A stretch of DNA of 64,000 bases from Corynebacterium marinum DSM 44953. Lineage in GTDB: Bacteria; Actinomycetota; Actinomycetes; Mycobacteriales; Mycobacteriaceae. Made by a program: the position numbers and the translations under genes. The stretch lies in contig NZ_CP007790.1 in the NCBI RefSeq assembly GCF_000835165.1, positions 558,001 through 622,000 on the forward strand, read 5' to 3'. Positions 44,379 to 52,525 of the stretch are shown here, piece after piece (position 1 is the stretch's first letter; the number at the start of each line of letters is the position of its first letter). The notes under the pieces were generated by a model. That model ran no database searches. It was given only the letters and a program-made list of their open reading frames with translations, and had not been told where the DNA came from.

Positions 44379-45931
44379 ACGCTGACTACCTCACCTCCCC
44401 GGAACACTCCGCGGGCCGTCGAATCACCCTTGAGTCCTTCGCAGGCATGGACTGGGATGTAGCGACATGGGCATGGGAGCCGGAGTTCGACGGACAACCC
44501 CACGGCGCTATTCCCGTGGGATCTCTGTCTATCTTCGCTGGCCGTCCTGCCGCCGGTAAATCGTCTGCCGGTCGTTACTTCGCCGCGCAAGTCAGCCGGG
44601 GTACTCTCCCCGGTTGCTGGGAAGGCACCCCGCACGGTGTCGCCTACATCGCCGGGGAAGAGTCACTGAAGTACAACGTCATCCCCAGCCTGATCGCCGC
44701 CGGTGCGGACATGGAAAAGGTCTTCCGACCGCACGTCACCTTCACCGCACCGGATGGGGTGACCGAGGTTGTCGCCCTGGTCCCGGAGAAGGACATGCGG
44801 GAGCTCACCGACCAGCTGAAGGCGATGGGCACGAAACTGGTCATTGTTGACCCGCTGATGGAGTACATGGGCGACGGCTCCGACATCTACAAGAACAACG
44901 AGGTCCGCGCGAAAGTCAGGCCGTGGTCCAAACTTGCCGAGGATATTGACGGCGTGGTCATTGCGATCATGCACCTGAACAAGTCCGGTAACGGTGACGT
45001 AGTGGCCGGCATCAACGGATCTTCCGCTTTCGGCGAAGTCGCCCGGTCTGTCTTCGGTTTCGCGAAAGACCCGGAGAGCGAAGACCTCGACCGGGTCATG
45101 AGCCAGGAAAAGAACTCGATCGGCGCTGAGGGCGCGGCATGGGTGTACCGGATTGAGGGGAAGGCGATCACCAACTCCGAGGGAAAGACCGGAGAGTTCG
45201 GAACCTTTGTCATGGTCGGTGACTCTGACCGGACCGTGGGTGAAGTCCTCCGAGACTCATCCTTCGGTTCCGGTGGGGACGGAGTGGGTGGGGTGAAGTC
45301 CTTCGTCCTGGATCTGCTCAAGGATGAAGGCGGTGTCGCCCCGGCCTCGACGATCAAGAGTGGCGTCACTGAGGCCGGCTACTCGTGGAAGACGGTTCAG
45401 AACAACCGGGGGAAGTGGGGAATCGCCACCCGCAAGTCTGAATCCGGTTGGGTGTGGGAGCTGGAATCAGCGGGGAAGGCTGCACCCTCCCTGTATGTAT
45501 CCAAGATCCCGGAAGGTGATGAAGGTCCTTACGCGCGGGATCCCGGGACCTTGGGATCTTCAAAGGTCACGGGTATAAATCAAGATCCCGACGGGGCAAG
45601 ATCCCAAGATCCCGCACATATAGGCGCGCCGGGATCTTCCCCGAAACCGGGGGTCTTCTCTCAGCCGGAACTCTCGGGTGACACCGAGCTGGAGGACATC
45701 GTTATCGGGTGCTTTCCTGCTGAGTGCCCCATGAGTTTGCAGACCGTTGAACAGTCTGTCCCGCCGGAGCACCGCGACCAGGTCGCTGAAATTCTCACTC
45801 AGTTGGTCGCCGACGGCCGGGTCATCCAAGATGTCGGCGGCCGCTATCTCCGCAATTTTCCTCCGGCCCTCGTTGCCACGGGAGAGGTCGAGGATCGCGG
45901 AGATATCACCTCCTCCCCGGAGGCAGACTGA
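44375..45931 (+). CDS. AAA/RepA-DnaB type ATPase, island replication protein
   Basis: 518 residues. A RecA-like ATPase core (residues 40-290) has Walker A FAGRPAAGKSSAGRYF (about residue 62), an acidic VAYIAGEES strand, Walker B KLVIVDPLMEYMGDG (about 155), and the HLNKSGNGDVVAGINGSSAF segment typical of RepA-like hexameric helicases. After it come a winged-helix-like part (residues 305-355), a Pro/Gly/Asp-rich linker and a second small helical domain (SLQTVEQSVPPEHRDQV). The linker's DNA is the AAGATCCC repeat cluster. It is expected to unwind the element's origin. The stop overlaps the next start by one base (TGATG). Confidence 0.85.
   Translation: MNADYLTSPEHSAGRRITLESFAGMDWDVATWAWEPEFDGQPHGAIPVGSLSIFAGRPAAGKSSAGRYFAAQVSRGTLPGCWEGTPHGVAYIAGEESLKYNVIPSLIAAGADMEKVFRPHVTFTAPDGVTEVVALVPEKDMRELTDQLKAMGTKLVIVDPLMEYMGDGSDIYKNNEVRAKVRPWSKLAEDIDGVVIAIMHLNKSGNGDVVAGINGSSAFGEVARSVFGFAKDPESEDLDRVMSQEKNSIGAEGAAWVYRIEGKAITNSEGKTGEFGTFVMVGDSDRTVGEVLRDSSFGSGGDGVGGVKSFVLDLLKDEGGVAPASTIKSGVTEAGYSWKTVQNNRGKWGIATRKSESGWVWELESAGKAAPSLYVSKIPEGDEGPYARDPGTLGSSKVTGINQDPDGARSQDPAHIGAPGSSPKPGVFSQPELSGDTELEDIVIGCFPAECPMSLQTVEQSVPPEHRDQVAEILTQLVADGRVIQDVGGRYLRNFPPALVATGEVEDRGDITSSPEAD
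45503..45638. repeat. cluster of AAGATCCC repeats (putative iterons/origin) inside the ATPase gene
   Basis: Four direct copies of AAGATCCC at 45503-45510, 45582-45589, 45598-45605 and 45606-45613 (the last two abutting), two inverted copies GGGATCTT at 45553-45560 and 45631-45638, and the palindrome GGGATCCC at 45537-45544, all within 136 bp. Two AT-rich patches (GGTATAAAT at 45572-45580, CACATATA at 45615-45622) lie among them. An 8-mer would occur by chance far less than once in such a stretch. Repeats of this kind in a rep gene resemble the lambda origin within gene O. Confidence 0.6.
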
Positions 45932-46122
45932 TGACCGTCTACGGCTACCACTGCGCCGAGTATCACGACCGCCGGAACTCTGTCTGGGGGATCACGAGCC
46001 GACATCGGAGACCTGGAAGTGGATACCCGGATGGGAGGGGTACTACTTCGTCAGTATCCACGGGCGGGTGATGGTGACTGTCTCGCCGATTTTGCGCAGG
46101 TGTACGCTGCTGGTGGATATGG
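45931..46122 (+). pseudogene. remnant of a NUMOD4/HNH-type endonuclease gene
   Basis: From the ATG at 45931 the frame gives MTVYGYHCAEYHDRRNSVWG and stops after 46 codons. In the next frame the sequence continues as SETWKWIPGWEGYYFVSIHG, the NUMOD4 motif (W-x-IPGxEGYYxVSxxGRV) found at the start of phage HNH endonucleases. The motif then runs into the 3' end of hsdR, so the HNH domain is missing. A frameshift plus truncation is the simplest reading; the first part may instead be a separate tiny gene. Confidence 0.6.
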
Positions 46123-49100
46123 TTACCTCATGGCGCGGAGCGCGTCGGGGTTGATGACGTCGCCGAAGCGCTGGATGAGCCCGTCGATGGCATCGGCAAC
46201 GTCCTGCTTGGCCGCCTGACGGTCGTTGCCCGGGGAGAAGAGGCTCATCTTCGGCAGGAGCTCGGCTAGAGCAGTGCCCTCAGCATCGACGGTGCCGATC
46301 TGAAAGCACTTGGCGACGAACCCATGGGCGTTCGGGGTTTTGAGCCGGTGGGCTGCGACCATGGCGCGGATCTCGCCCTCGGCCTTCTCATGCAGATAGT
46401 CGACCAGGCTATCGTCGTATCCGGTGCCGTTGACCTGGTCGAGGAACTCGAGGATCAGATCGCGCTTAGGGCGCAGGTGCGGCGATGCATCGATGAGTCG
46501 GCGGACTTCTTGCTGCTCATCGTCGTCGATCTCGCCGTCGCGTCCACGTTCCTTCTCGATGAGCGCGTTGATGTAGTCGAGGGTCACGGCGATGTGTCGG
46601 ACCAGCTCGATCTCGAACTCAAGGTCCGCGGAGATGTCGACGTCGGTCTCGCCGCCGTCGCCGGACTCGGCCTCGCGCTCCTCCCTGCGACGGTCACGGA
46701 TCTCCAGGTAGCGGGAGATGTAGTCGGCGAAGTCGTACTCGTCCAGCGGGTTGTCCTCGTCGAAGGCTTCAAAGGACGTCAGGACGTTGTGGTGGCGCAG
46801 AAGCGCGGAGAAGGTCTCGACGAACAGCTGCTCGGCTGCCTCGCCGTAGACGGACGCTCCCGGTGCCGCGATGGCCTGCAGCTGATCCAGATATGTCAGG
46901 TACTCGGCCAGCAGCTCCTTGTAGGGGCGGACGACGGAGACATTGGTAGCGACGTCACCGTCGCCGAACATCGTCAGTGCCGCGTCTGTCTGCTCGGATA
47001 GGTCGCGGTAGGTGACGATCATGCCCGCGTCCTTGATGGGGTTGAGGATGCGGTTAGTGCGCGAGAACGCCTGGATGAGGCCATGGTCGCGGAGATTCTT
47101 GTCGACGAACAGGGTATTGAGGGCCGGGGCGTCGAAGCCGGTGAGGAAGATGTTGACGACGATGACGAGGTCGATCTCACGGTTGCGGATGCGTTCGGAG
47201 AGGTTCTTGTAGTAGTTGTCGTAGCCGCTGGTTGTAGCCTGGAAAGACGAGCCGAACATGGCGTTGTAGTCGGCGACTGCGGCGGCAAAGTCGGCGCGGT
47301 CGTCAGCGTTCATGGAGTCGACGTCGAAGCTGTCGTCCTCGATCGCGCCGGCTGCGGTGTCCACGGTCTCTTGGCGCTGAGTCTGAGAATAGATCACGCC
47401 CACCTTAATAGGGTTGACCAGTTCCTCCTGCTGCTTGGCAAACTCGTGGTAGTAGGCGCGAGCAGCGGGGATACTGGCGGTCGCTAGCAGCGCGTTGAAG
47501 CCGTCGACGCGACGGCTTTCGCGGGTCGTCTCGCCCGTGGCGAGGTCACGGAAGCTCAAGTTGTGGACATAGCTCTTGCCGCGCTTGGTGTAGCGGGCGA
47601 AGTTGTCGAGGATGTGCTTCGTGACGAGCGTAATCCGCTCGGGCGCCAGCAGTGCGCTCTCGCGGTCGATGGACTTGATCTCGGGGTTGTTCTGGACCTC
47701 CTCGTGCATCGTCGAGTGCGCGTCGATCTTGAACTTGAGGACGTTACGGTCCCTAATGGCGTCGACGATGGTGTACGTGTGCAGACGTTGGCCGAAGACG
47801 TAGTCGGTGGTGAAGACGCGGCCAGAGACGTCCTTGCGGGCGATCTCCTTGAAGATGGGGGTGCCGGTGAAGCCGAAGCTGTGGCGCCGCTTGAAGTACC
47901 GGGCGATGGATTCGTGCATGGACCCGAACTGTGAGCGGTGGCACTCGTCGAAGATCAGCACTACGTGGCCGGGGTAGCGGGCGTTCTTCGTCTTGCCGGA
48001 GATGTAGGTGTTTAGCTTCTGGATGGTTGTGACGATGATCTTGGACTTCTCATCCTCGTCTTCCAGCTGCTCACCCAGGATCTTCGTGGAGGTGTTGGAG
48101 GAGACGGAACCCTTCTGGAAGCGTTCGTATTCCTTGATGGTCTGGTAGTCGAGGTCCTGGCGGTCGACGGCGAAGATGACCTTCTCGATGCCGGGCAGGT
48201 CGGCGGCGAGCAGCGCGGCTTTGAAGCTGGTCAGCGTCTTGCCTGAGCCGGTCGTGTGCCAGATGTAGCCGCCGGCGTCGGTGGTGCCGAGGAGCTTGGT
48301 GTTGCTGGTGGCACGGATCCTGTCAAGGATGCGCTCGGTGGCGGCAATCTGATAGGGCCGCATGACCAGCAGGTTCTCGCTCGTGTCAAAGATGCAGTAA
48401 CGGGTCAGGATGCGCAGGAGCGTGGCCTTGACCATGAAGGTCTGTGAGAAGTCGAGGAGGTCGAGAATGACCCGGTTCCTGGCGTCGGCCCAGTAGGACG
48501 TGAACGCGAAGGATTTGTCCGCTTGCTGGGAGCGAGTCTTTGCAGAGGCGCTGTTGGCGCGCACGGCCAGGTCACGGGTGGTGTTGGAGTAGTACCGTGT
48601 GTCAGTGCCATTGGAGATGACAAACAGTTGCGCGTAGCCAAAGAGCTTGGTGCCTGCCTGGAAGGACTGCTGGTAGCGGCTGATCTGCGTGAAGGCCTCT
48701 TTGAGGCTCACGCCGCGACGTTTAAGCTCGATGTGGACCATCGGCAGGCCGTTGACCAGCACCGTGACGTCATATCGCTGATTCCTGTTGTCTGCGGTGG
48801 TGGTCCGGTACTGGTTGGTCACCTGCAACCGGTTGGACATGAGGTTGCGCTTGTCGATGAGTTTGACGTTGACCTGCGTGTCGTCGTCGCGGGTGATAGT
48901 CACCACGGGGTCGTCCTGCTGGATAAGGGCGGTCCGCTTGGCCTGGGTCATCGTCGGGTTGGCGAGGTGGACGTGGAAGATCTGAGTCCATTCGTCGGCG
49001 GTGTAGACGGTGTGGTTGAGCGCCTCCAGCTGGGCCTTGAGGTTGTCGAGCAGTTCCGCCTCGCTGCGGATGGTGGCTTTGGTGTAGCCGACCTGGGTTA

Positions 49101-49260
49101 GCGAATCCATGAACAGCGCCTCCAGCTCGGCCTCGGACTGCTTGCCCGTGGGCCTCGGCCGTGATTGGTCAGCCTCGTACTCCGCGAGGACGGTGCTGTA
49201 GTCAGACTCAGCGACGTTGTCGGTCGCCTGGCGGGGCTGCTGGGACGGCGTGCTGTTCAT
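46123..49260 (-). CDS. hsdR: type I restriction endonuclease subunit R
   Basis: 1045 residues. The N-terminal nuclease domain contains RYDVTVLVNGLPMVHIELKRRG (Asp, Glu-Leu-Lys of the PD-(D/E)xK site, about residues 164-185). The SF2 translocase follows: HTTGSGKTLTSFKAALL (Walker A), IFDECHRSQFG (motif II), FTGTPIF (motif III), then the second motor with QAFSRTNRILN (motif VI). A helical C-terminus contacts the methylase. HsdR cleaves DNA remotely after ATP-driven translocation when the site is unmethylated. It starts 21 bases after the hsdS stop and closes the module; the stop abuts the broken HNH remnant. Confidence 0.95.
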   Translation of the reverse strand: MNSTPSQQPRQATDNVAESDYSTVLAEYEADQSRPRPTGKQSEAELEALFMDSLTQVGYTKATIRSEAELLDNLKAQLEALNHTVYTADEWTQIFHVHLANPTMTQAKRTALIQQDDPVVTITRDDDTQVNVKLIDKRNLMSNRLQVTNQYRTTTADNRNQRYDVTVLVNGLPMVHIELKRRGVSLKEAFTQISRYQQSFQAGTKLFGYAQLFVISNGTDTRYYSNTTRDLAVRANSASAKTRSQQADKSFAFTSYWADARNRVILDLLDFSQTFMVKATLLRILTRYCIFDTSENLLVMRPYQIAATERILDRIRATSNTKLLGTTDAGGYIWHTTGSGKTLTSFKAALLAADLPGIEKVIFAVDRQDLDYQTIKEYERFQKGSVSSNTSTKILGEQLEDEDEKSKIIVTTIQKLNTYISGKTKNARYPGHVVLIFDECHRSQFGSMHESIARYFKRRHSFGFTGTPIFKEIARKDVSGRVFTTDYVFGQRLHTYTIVDAIRDRNVLKFKIDAHSTMHEEVQNNPEIKSIDRESALLAPERITLVTKHILDNFARYTKRGKSYVHNLSFRDLATGETTRESRRVDGFNALLATASIPAARAYYHEFAKQQEELVNPIKVGVIYSQTQRQETVDTAAGAIEDDSFDVDSMNADDRADFAAAVADYNAMFGSSFQATTSGYDNYYKNLSERIRNREIDLVIVVNIFLTGFDAPALNTLFVDKNLRDHGLIQAFSRTNRILNPIKDAGMIVTYRDLSEQTDAALTMFGDGDVATNVSVVRPYKELLAEYLTYLDQLQAIAAPGASVYGEAAEQLFVETFSALLRHHNVLTSFEAFDEDNPLDEYDFADYISRYLEIRDRRREEREAESGDGGETDVDISADLEFEIELVRHIAVTLDYINALIEKERGRDGEIDDDEQQEVRRLIDASPHLRPKRDLILEFLDQVNGTGYDDSLVDYLHEKAEGEIRAMVAAHRLKTPNAHGFVAKCFQIGTVDAEGTALAELLPKMSLFSPGNDRQAAKQDVADAIDGLIQRFGDVINPDALRAMR

Positions 49261-49281
49261 GGTCTCGGCACCTCTGGTCGG

Positions 49282-49881
49282 CTACTCGGCTACGGGGAAG
49301 GTCAGTAGCTGGTCTCGATAGTATTCGAGCTGCTGGAGGCGCAGGTCGAGCTCGCGGCGCAGATTGGTGGTGTAGTCGGTGAACATGTCGAGAATGGCGA
49401 CAATCTGTTCCTGGACATCGGGATGCGGGAGTGGGACCTCGAAGTGAGAGTACGTCTGTATCCATTGACGTTGGTGTTGGGTTGGCTGATAGGGGATTGT
49501 TTGCATTACCCAATAGACATAGCGGAGGTTGACATCGTCAGTTTGGGGTAAGAGCATCTTCATTGCCGACGACTTAACCTTGAACGGGAAATCAACCCAA
49601 TGGAAGTTTGTGGTGAAGTCATCGAAGATGATCGTGGGATTGCTAGACGAAGCGTCGAATATCCCATCGGTTTCGTTGGTGTAGCCGAGGAGGAATCCTT
49701 TTCCGGGGCTAAGCACTGGGGTGGGTGCTGAAGGATCATAGGCTGCGGACTTCACCTGGTATCTTCCGGGCTGGACGTGCTTAAGTAGTTCCAGTAGAGG
49801 AACCGTAGGCACCCCTTCTAGACAACGTTCTTCGAGTAATTCTCTGATAGCTGGCACCGGGTAAGAGTCATACTTACTCAT
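49282..49881 (-). CDS. hsdS: half-length type I specificity subunit S (single target-recognition domain)
   Basis: 199 residues, about half of the usual 380-450. There is one target-recognition domain (LLELLKHVQPGRYQVKSAAY through VKSSAMKMLLPQ) and one conserved coiled-coil repeat (VQEQIVAILDMFTDYTTNLR with RLQQLEYYRDQLL at the end). A normal HsdS has two of each. ATG 49881 is internal to the hsdM 3' end, overlapping by eight bases. GC content is visibly lower here than in flanking genes, usual for exchanged recognition domains. Either it dimerises, as half-S subunits are known to do, giving a palindromic split target, or the other half was lost. No second half is seen nearby. Confidence 0.9.
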   Translation of the reverse strand: MSKYDSYPVPAIRELLEERCLEGVPTVPLLELLKHVQPGRYQVKSAAYDPSAPTPVLSPGKGFLLGYTNETDGIFDASSSNPTIIFDDFTTNFHWVDFPFKVKSSAMKMLLPQTDDVNLRYVYWVMQTIPYQPTQHQRQWIQTYSHFEVPLPHPDVQEQIVAILDMFTDYTTNLRRELDLRLQQLEYYRDQLLTFPVAE

Positions 49882-51460
49882 TGATAGTTGCCTCCTCGCC
49901 CTGGATGAACGCGTTGATGCGCTCGCGCAAGTCGGCCTGCACGATCTCCAGATCCGCGAGCTCGGCGTTGACGGCATCGATGTCGAGGGCCTCGCGGGTG
50001 TCTTCCCTTTTCACGTAGGTTGACACCGACAGATTGTAGTCGTTAGCAATGATTTCTTCGTTGTCGACTACTCGGACGAAGTGGTCCACGTCAGCGCGGT
50101 TGACGACGGCCTTGACGATGCTGTCCTGGTTCGCTTTGCTGAGGCGGTTCTTGGCTCCAACCTTCTCGCACCTGTCGCTGGCGTCGACAAACACCACGGT
50201 GTTGTCTGGCTTAGACTTCTTGAGCACCAGAATGGCCGTCCTGATGGTGACGCCGTAGAAAAGGTTCGGCGGCAGCTGGATGACGGCATCGACGACGCCT
50301 GAGTCGATCAGGTACGTGCGAATCGCGATCTCACCCTTGCTATTGATGCGGTGGAGCACGCCCGGGTAGGAGACGATGGCGGCAGCGCCGGTGTCCTTGA
50401 GCCAGTGCAGGATGTGCATGACAAAGGCGAGGTCGGAGTTGGCTCTGGGGGCCAGCTCACCGGCCGGGGAGAACCGGGGATCGTTAATGAGCACCGGATC
50501 CGAGTTGCCTGGCCATGACGTCGAGTACGGCGGGTTGGAAACAATGGCGTCGAAGGGCTGCTCGTCCCAGTGGTAGGGCTTGGTCAGCGTGTTGCCGTTG
50601 TAGATGTCAAAGCGTTCGTAGCCGATTCCGTGCAGGATCATGTTCATGCGGGCGAGGTTGTATGTCGTCAGGTTGAGCTCCTGGCCGAAGTAGGACACGT
50701 CCTTATTGTCCGCGAGCTTGGCGAATTTGAGCAGGAGGGAACCGGAGCCGCAGGCTGGGTCGTAGACGCGCTCAACGGTGTCACGACCGATCATGGTGAG
50801 GCGGGCGACGACGTTAGACACCTCGGGTGGTGTGAAGTACTCGCCGCCGGAGCGGCCCGCGTCGGAGGCGAACATTCCCATGAGGTACTCGTAGATGTCG
50901 CCGAACTGGTCAATCTCGGATTCCCCGAAGCGGCCGAGGTCCAGCTTGGAGATGTTCTTCATGAGCCCACGGAGGCTGGCGACACGGTCCGTTGTGTCGC
51001 GTCCCAACTTGGGTGAGTTGGTGTCGATGTCGCTAAAGAGGCCCTCGAAGTCCTCCTCGCTGCCTGTGCCGACAGTCGATGCCTCGATGCCGGCGAAGAT
51101 GTTGGCGAGATCGACGTTGAGGTTGGGATTCTGTTCGTCCTTCGGGCGATCGTAGTCGACCAAGTTCTCGAAGAGCTTGCTCGGCGGGATGAAGTAGCCG
51201 AGCTCCTGGACGAGGGGCTCGCGAGCGAATTCGGCGGCATCGTCATCCATGGTGACGTAGTCGAAGCCGGTCTCGCCGGCCTGGGCCTGGTTGTCGTTGA
51301 TGTAGTCCGTGATGCGCTCGGAGATGTAGCGGTAGAAAAGGATGCCCAGGACGTAGCCCTTGAGATCCCAGCCATCGACCTGACCGCGAACCTCGTCCGC
51401 GATAGTCTCAAGTTGTTTGTGTAGTGCTGTTGTCTGGTCTGCCACCGTTGTCGGACTCAT
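49874..51460 (-). CDS. hsdM: type I restriction-modification DNA methyltransferase subunit M
   Basis: 528 residues. The N-terminal helical domain (residues 1-160) starts TVADQTTALHKQLETIADEV. The N6-adenine methylase domain has motif I YDPACGSGSLLLKF (about residue 238) and motif IV SNPPYSTSW (about 310). Such subunits methylate adenine in each half of the bipartite target when combined with HsdS. The ATG at 51460 is preceded by GGGAGACGG on the minus strand. A -10 element is present at 51507-51502. Gene order M-S-R with overlaps indicates one operon, read against the direction of the island genes. Confidence 0.96.
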   Translation of the reverse strand: MSPTTVADQTTALHKQLETIADEVRGQVDGWDLKGYVLGILFYRYISERITDYINDNQAQAGETGFDYVTMDDDAAEFAREPLVQELGYFIPPSKLFENLVDYDRPKDEQNPNLNVDLANIFAGIEASTVGTGSEEDFEGLFSDIDTNSPKLGRDTTDRVASLRGLMKNISKLDLGRFGESEIDQFGDIYEYLMGMFASDAGRSGGEYFTPPEVSNVVARLTMIGRDTVERVYDPACGSGSLLLKFAKLADNKDVSYFGQELNLTTYNLARMNMILHGIGYERFDIYNGNTLTKPYHWDEQPFDAIVSNPPYSTSWPGNSDPVLINDPRFSPAGELAPRANSDLAFVMHILHWLKDTGAAAIVSYPGVLHRINSKGEIAIRTYLIDSGVVDAVIQLPPNLFYGVTIRTAILVLKKSKPDNTVVFVDASDRCEKVGAKNRLSKANQDSIVKAVVNRADVDHFVRVVDNEEIIANDYNLSVSTYVKREDTREALDIDAVNAELADLEIVQADLRERINAFIQGEEATINE

Positions 51461-51501
51461 ACCGTCTCCCAGTTCTGCGTGAAGCTACAGGTAAATGGCA
51501 A

Positions 51502-51507
51502 ATTGTA
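51502..51507 (-). promoter_or_regulatory. -10 element of the hsd operon
   Basis: TACAAT on the minus strand (51507-51502) in an AT-rich patch, about 42 bases before the hsdM ATG. The -35 region is not convincing. This patch sits within the 350-base gap 51461-51810 that also holds an acetyltransferase-like remnant. Confidence 0.5.
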
Positions 51508-51546
51508 ACATATTTGAGACATAGCCGGGTATTGAAATGCGTGCTG

Positions 51547-51711
51547 TTACTCGAGCGGGGACACGTACATCGGCCGATGGTGTTCTGGGGTGCTGACACA
51601 TGTCCATCCCAGCGATTCCCAGAACCGGTCCGAGCCTTCGGGCAGTGCAATGAGCTGACGGTCGGGGTACTGGTCCACGACCCATCCGAGCCCGGCGCGC
51701 CCAGGCCGCCC
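51547..51711 (-). pseudogene. possible GNAT acetyltransferase C-terminal remnant
   Basis: An open stretch of about 55 codons without a start codon, ending at TAA 51549-51547. It reads GLGWVVDQYPDRQLIALPEG then SDRFWESLGW near the end, resembling the last beta strands of GNAT acetyltransferases (xFWxxLGW). A stop precedes it in frame. It lies at the right edge of the restriction module, so it may be debris from the insertion. The assignment rests on a short match and is tentative. Confidence 0.35.
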
Positions 51712-51810
51712 CGGTCACCGGTCGGAACGAGGAGATGGCACCCCCGTCCCCTACGCTGACCGTTAGATGGAAACACCAAACACACGGACCCAAAACCCCT
51801 GGAGGCCACC

Positions 51811-52335
51811 GTGAACAACCAGACCGCCGCCACCGCGATCCAGCGTGCCGACCGCCGCGCCCAGGCCGTGCATCTTCGCCGGGAAGGCCTGACCCTGAGG
51901 GAAGTAGCCGATAGGCTCGGAGTGAGCGTCTACACCGCATGGAACGACATCCAGACCGCCGTCCGTGACATCCCGAAGGAGGAGGCGGACCTGTTGCGTC
52001 AGCAGGAAGCCGACCGCCTCGACAACCTCCAGCGCGCCGTGTGGGATGACGCGATCGCCGGGGATCTTCACGCCGTGGATCGCGTGTTGAAGATCATCGA
52101 GCGACGGTGCCGTCTATTAGGTCTTGATGCCCCGACCCGGATCGAGTACCCGGCCGCTGATCTCGACTTGGACGCTGCGGTGCGGGACCTCGTCGCCGCG
52201 GCCCGTGGAAAGACCGTCGAGGGCGGTGGATGGGCGGTGGATGTGGTGGCCGGGGCACTGGAGCGTGGCTCCGGGAGGGGTCGGGATGAGGACTTCATCG
52301 ACTACACCGCCGACGAACTCAAAGGGGAGGACTAG
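51811..52335 (+). CDS. phage terminase small-subunit-like helix-turn-helix protein
   Basis: 174 residues. A helix-turn-helix at residues 18-42 reads LRREGLTLREVADRLGVSVY, a typical phage terminase/sigma-like DNA-recognition unit. Long helices follow, with EEADLLRQQEADRLDNLQRAV and VDRVLKIIERRCRLLGLDAP; this RVLKIxERRxxLLGLD signature is common in small terminase subunits of actinophages and prophages. An acidic tail ends it (DEDFIDYTADELKGED). A small terminase without a large terminase suits a satellite that redirects a helper phage's packaging. The RBS is weak; a -10 may lie near TACGCT (51751). Confidence 0.75.
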   Translation: MNNQTAATAIQRADRRAQAVHLRREGLTLREVADRLGVSVYTAWNDIQTAVRDIPKEEADLLRQQEADRLDNLQRAVWDDAIAGDLHAVDRVLKIIERRCRLLGLDAPTRIEYPAADLDLDAAVRDLVAAARGKTVEGGGWAVDVVAGALERGSGRGRDEDFIDYTADELKGED

Positions 52336-52338
52336 CCG

Positions 52339-52440
52339 ATGGGATTGTTCACCACCCCGGATCACCCACGGCGGGGCCATAACCCGGCGCGCCGGGGTAC
52401 GGGTTGGGTGGGGCGGCACTCATGGCGGGTGCCCCCTTAG
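52339..52440 (+). CDS. small hypothetical island protein
   Basis: 33 codons from ATG 52339, starting MGLFTTPDHPRRGHNPARRG and ending at TAG 52440. It has a very good ribosome binding site (AAAGGGGAGG, 52321-52330) and begins three bases after the preceding stop, which argues for translation. It is basic and Arg-rich, with no known family. Could also be a non-functional reading. Confidence 0.4.
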   Translation: MGLFTTPDHPRRGHNPARRGTGWVGRHSWRVPP

Positions 52441-52445
52441 CCTTT

Positions 52446-52466
52446 ATTGCACGTGTATTGCACGCG
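52446..52466 (+). repeat. integrase/excisionase arm-type repeat, right
   Basis: ATTGCACGT 52446-52454 and ATTGCACG 52457-52464 with a two-base gap, then CG, matching the pair at 41482-41502. It is about 60 bases inside attR; the rest of the 85 bases up to attR holds no gene. Confidence 0.7.
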
Positions 52467-52525
52467 GTGGGGAATTGGGCTACTTCCACATGGTTTTACC
52501 TGCGTCGTTACTGCTTTGAGGTGAG

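Noticed and set aside
45600..45640. CRISPR-like short repeats
   Set aside because: Units are 8 bases, present in both orientations with irregular spacing inside a gene, and there are no cas genes; iteron-type repeats fit better.
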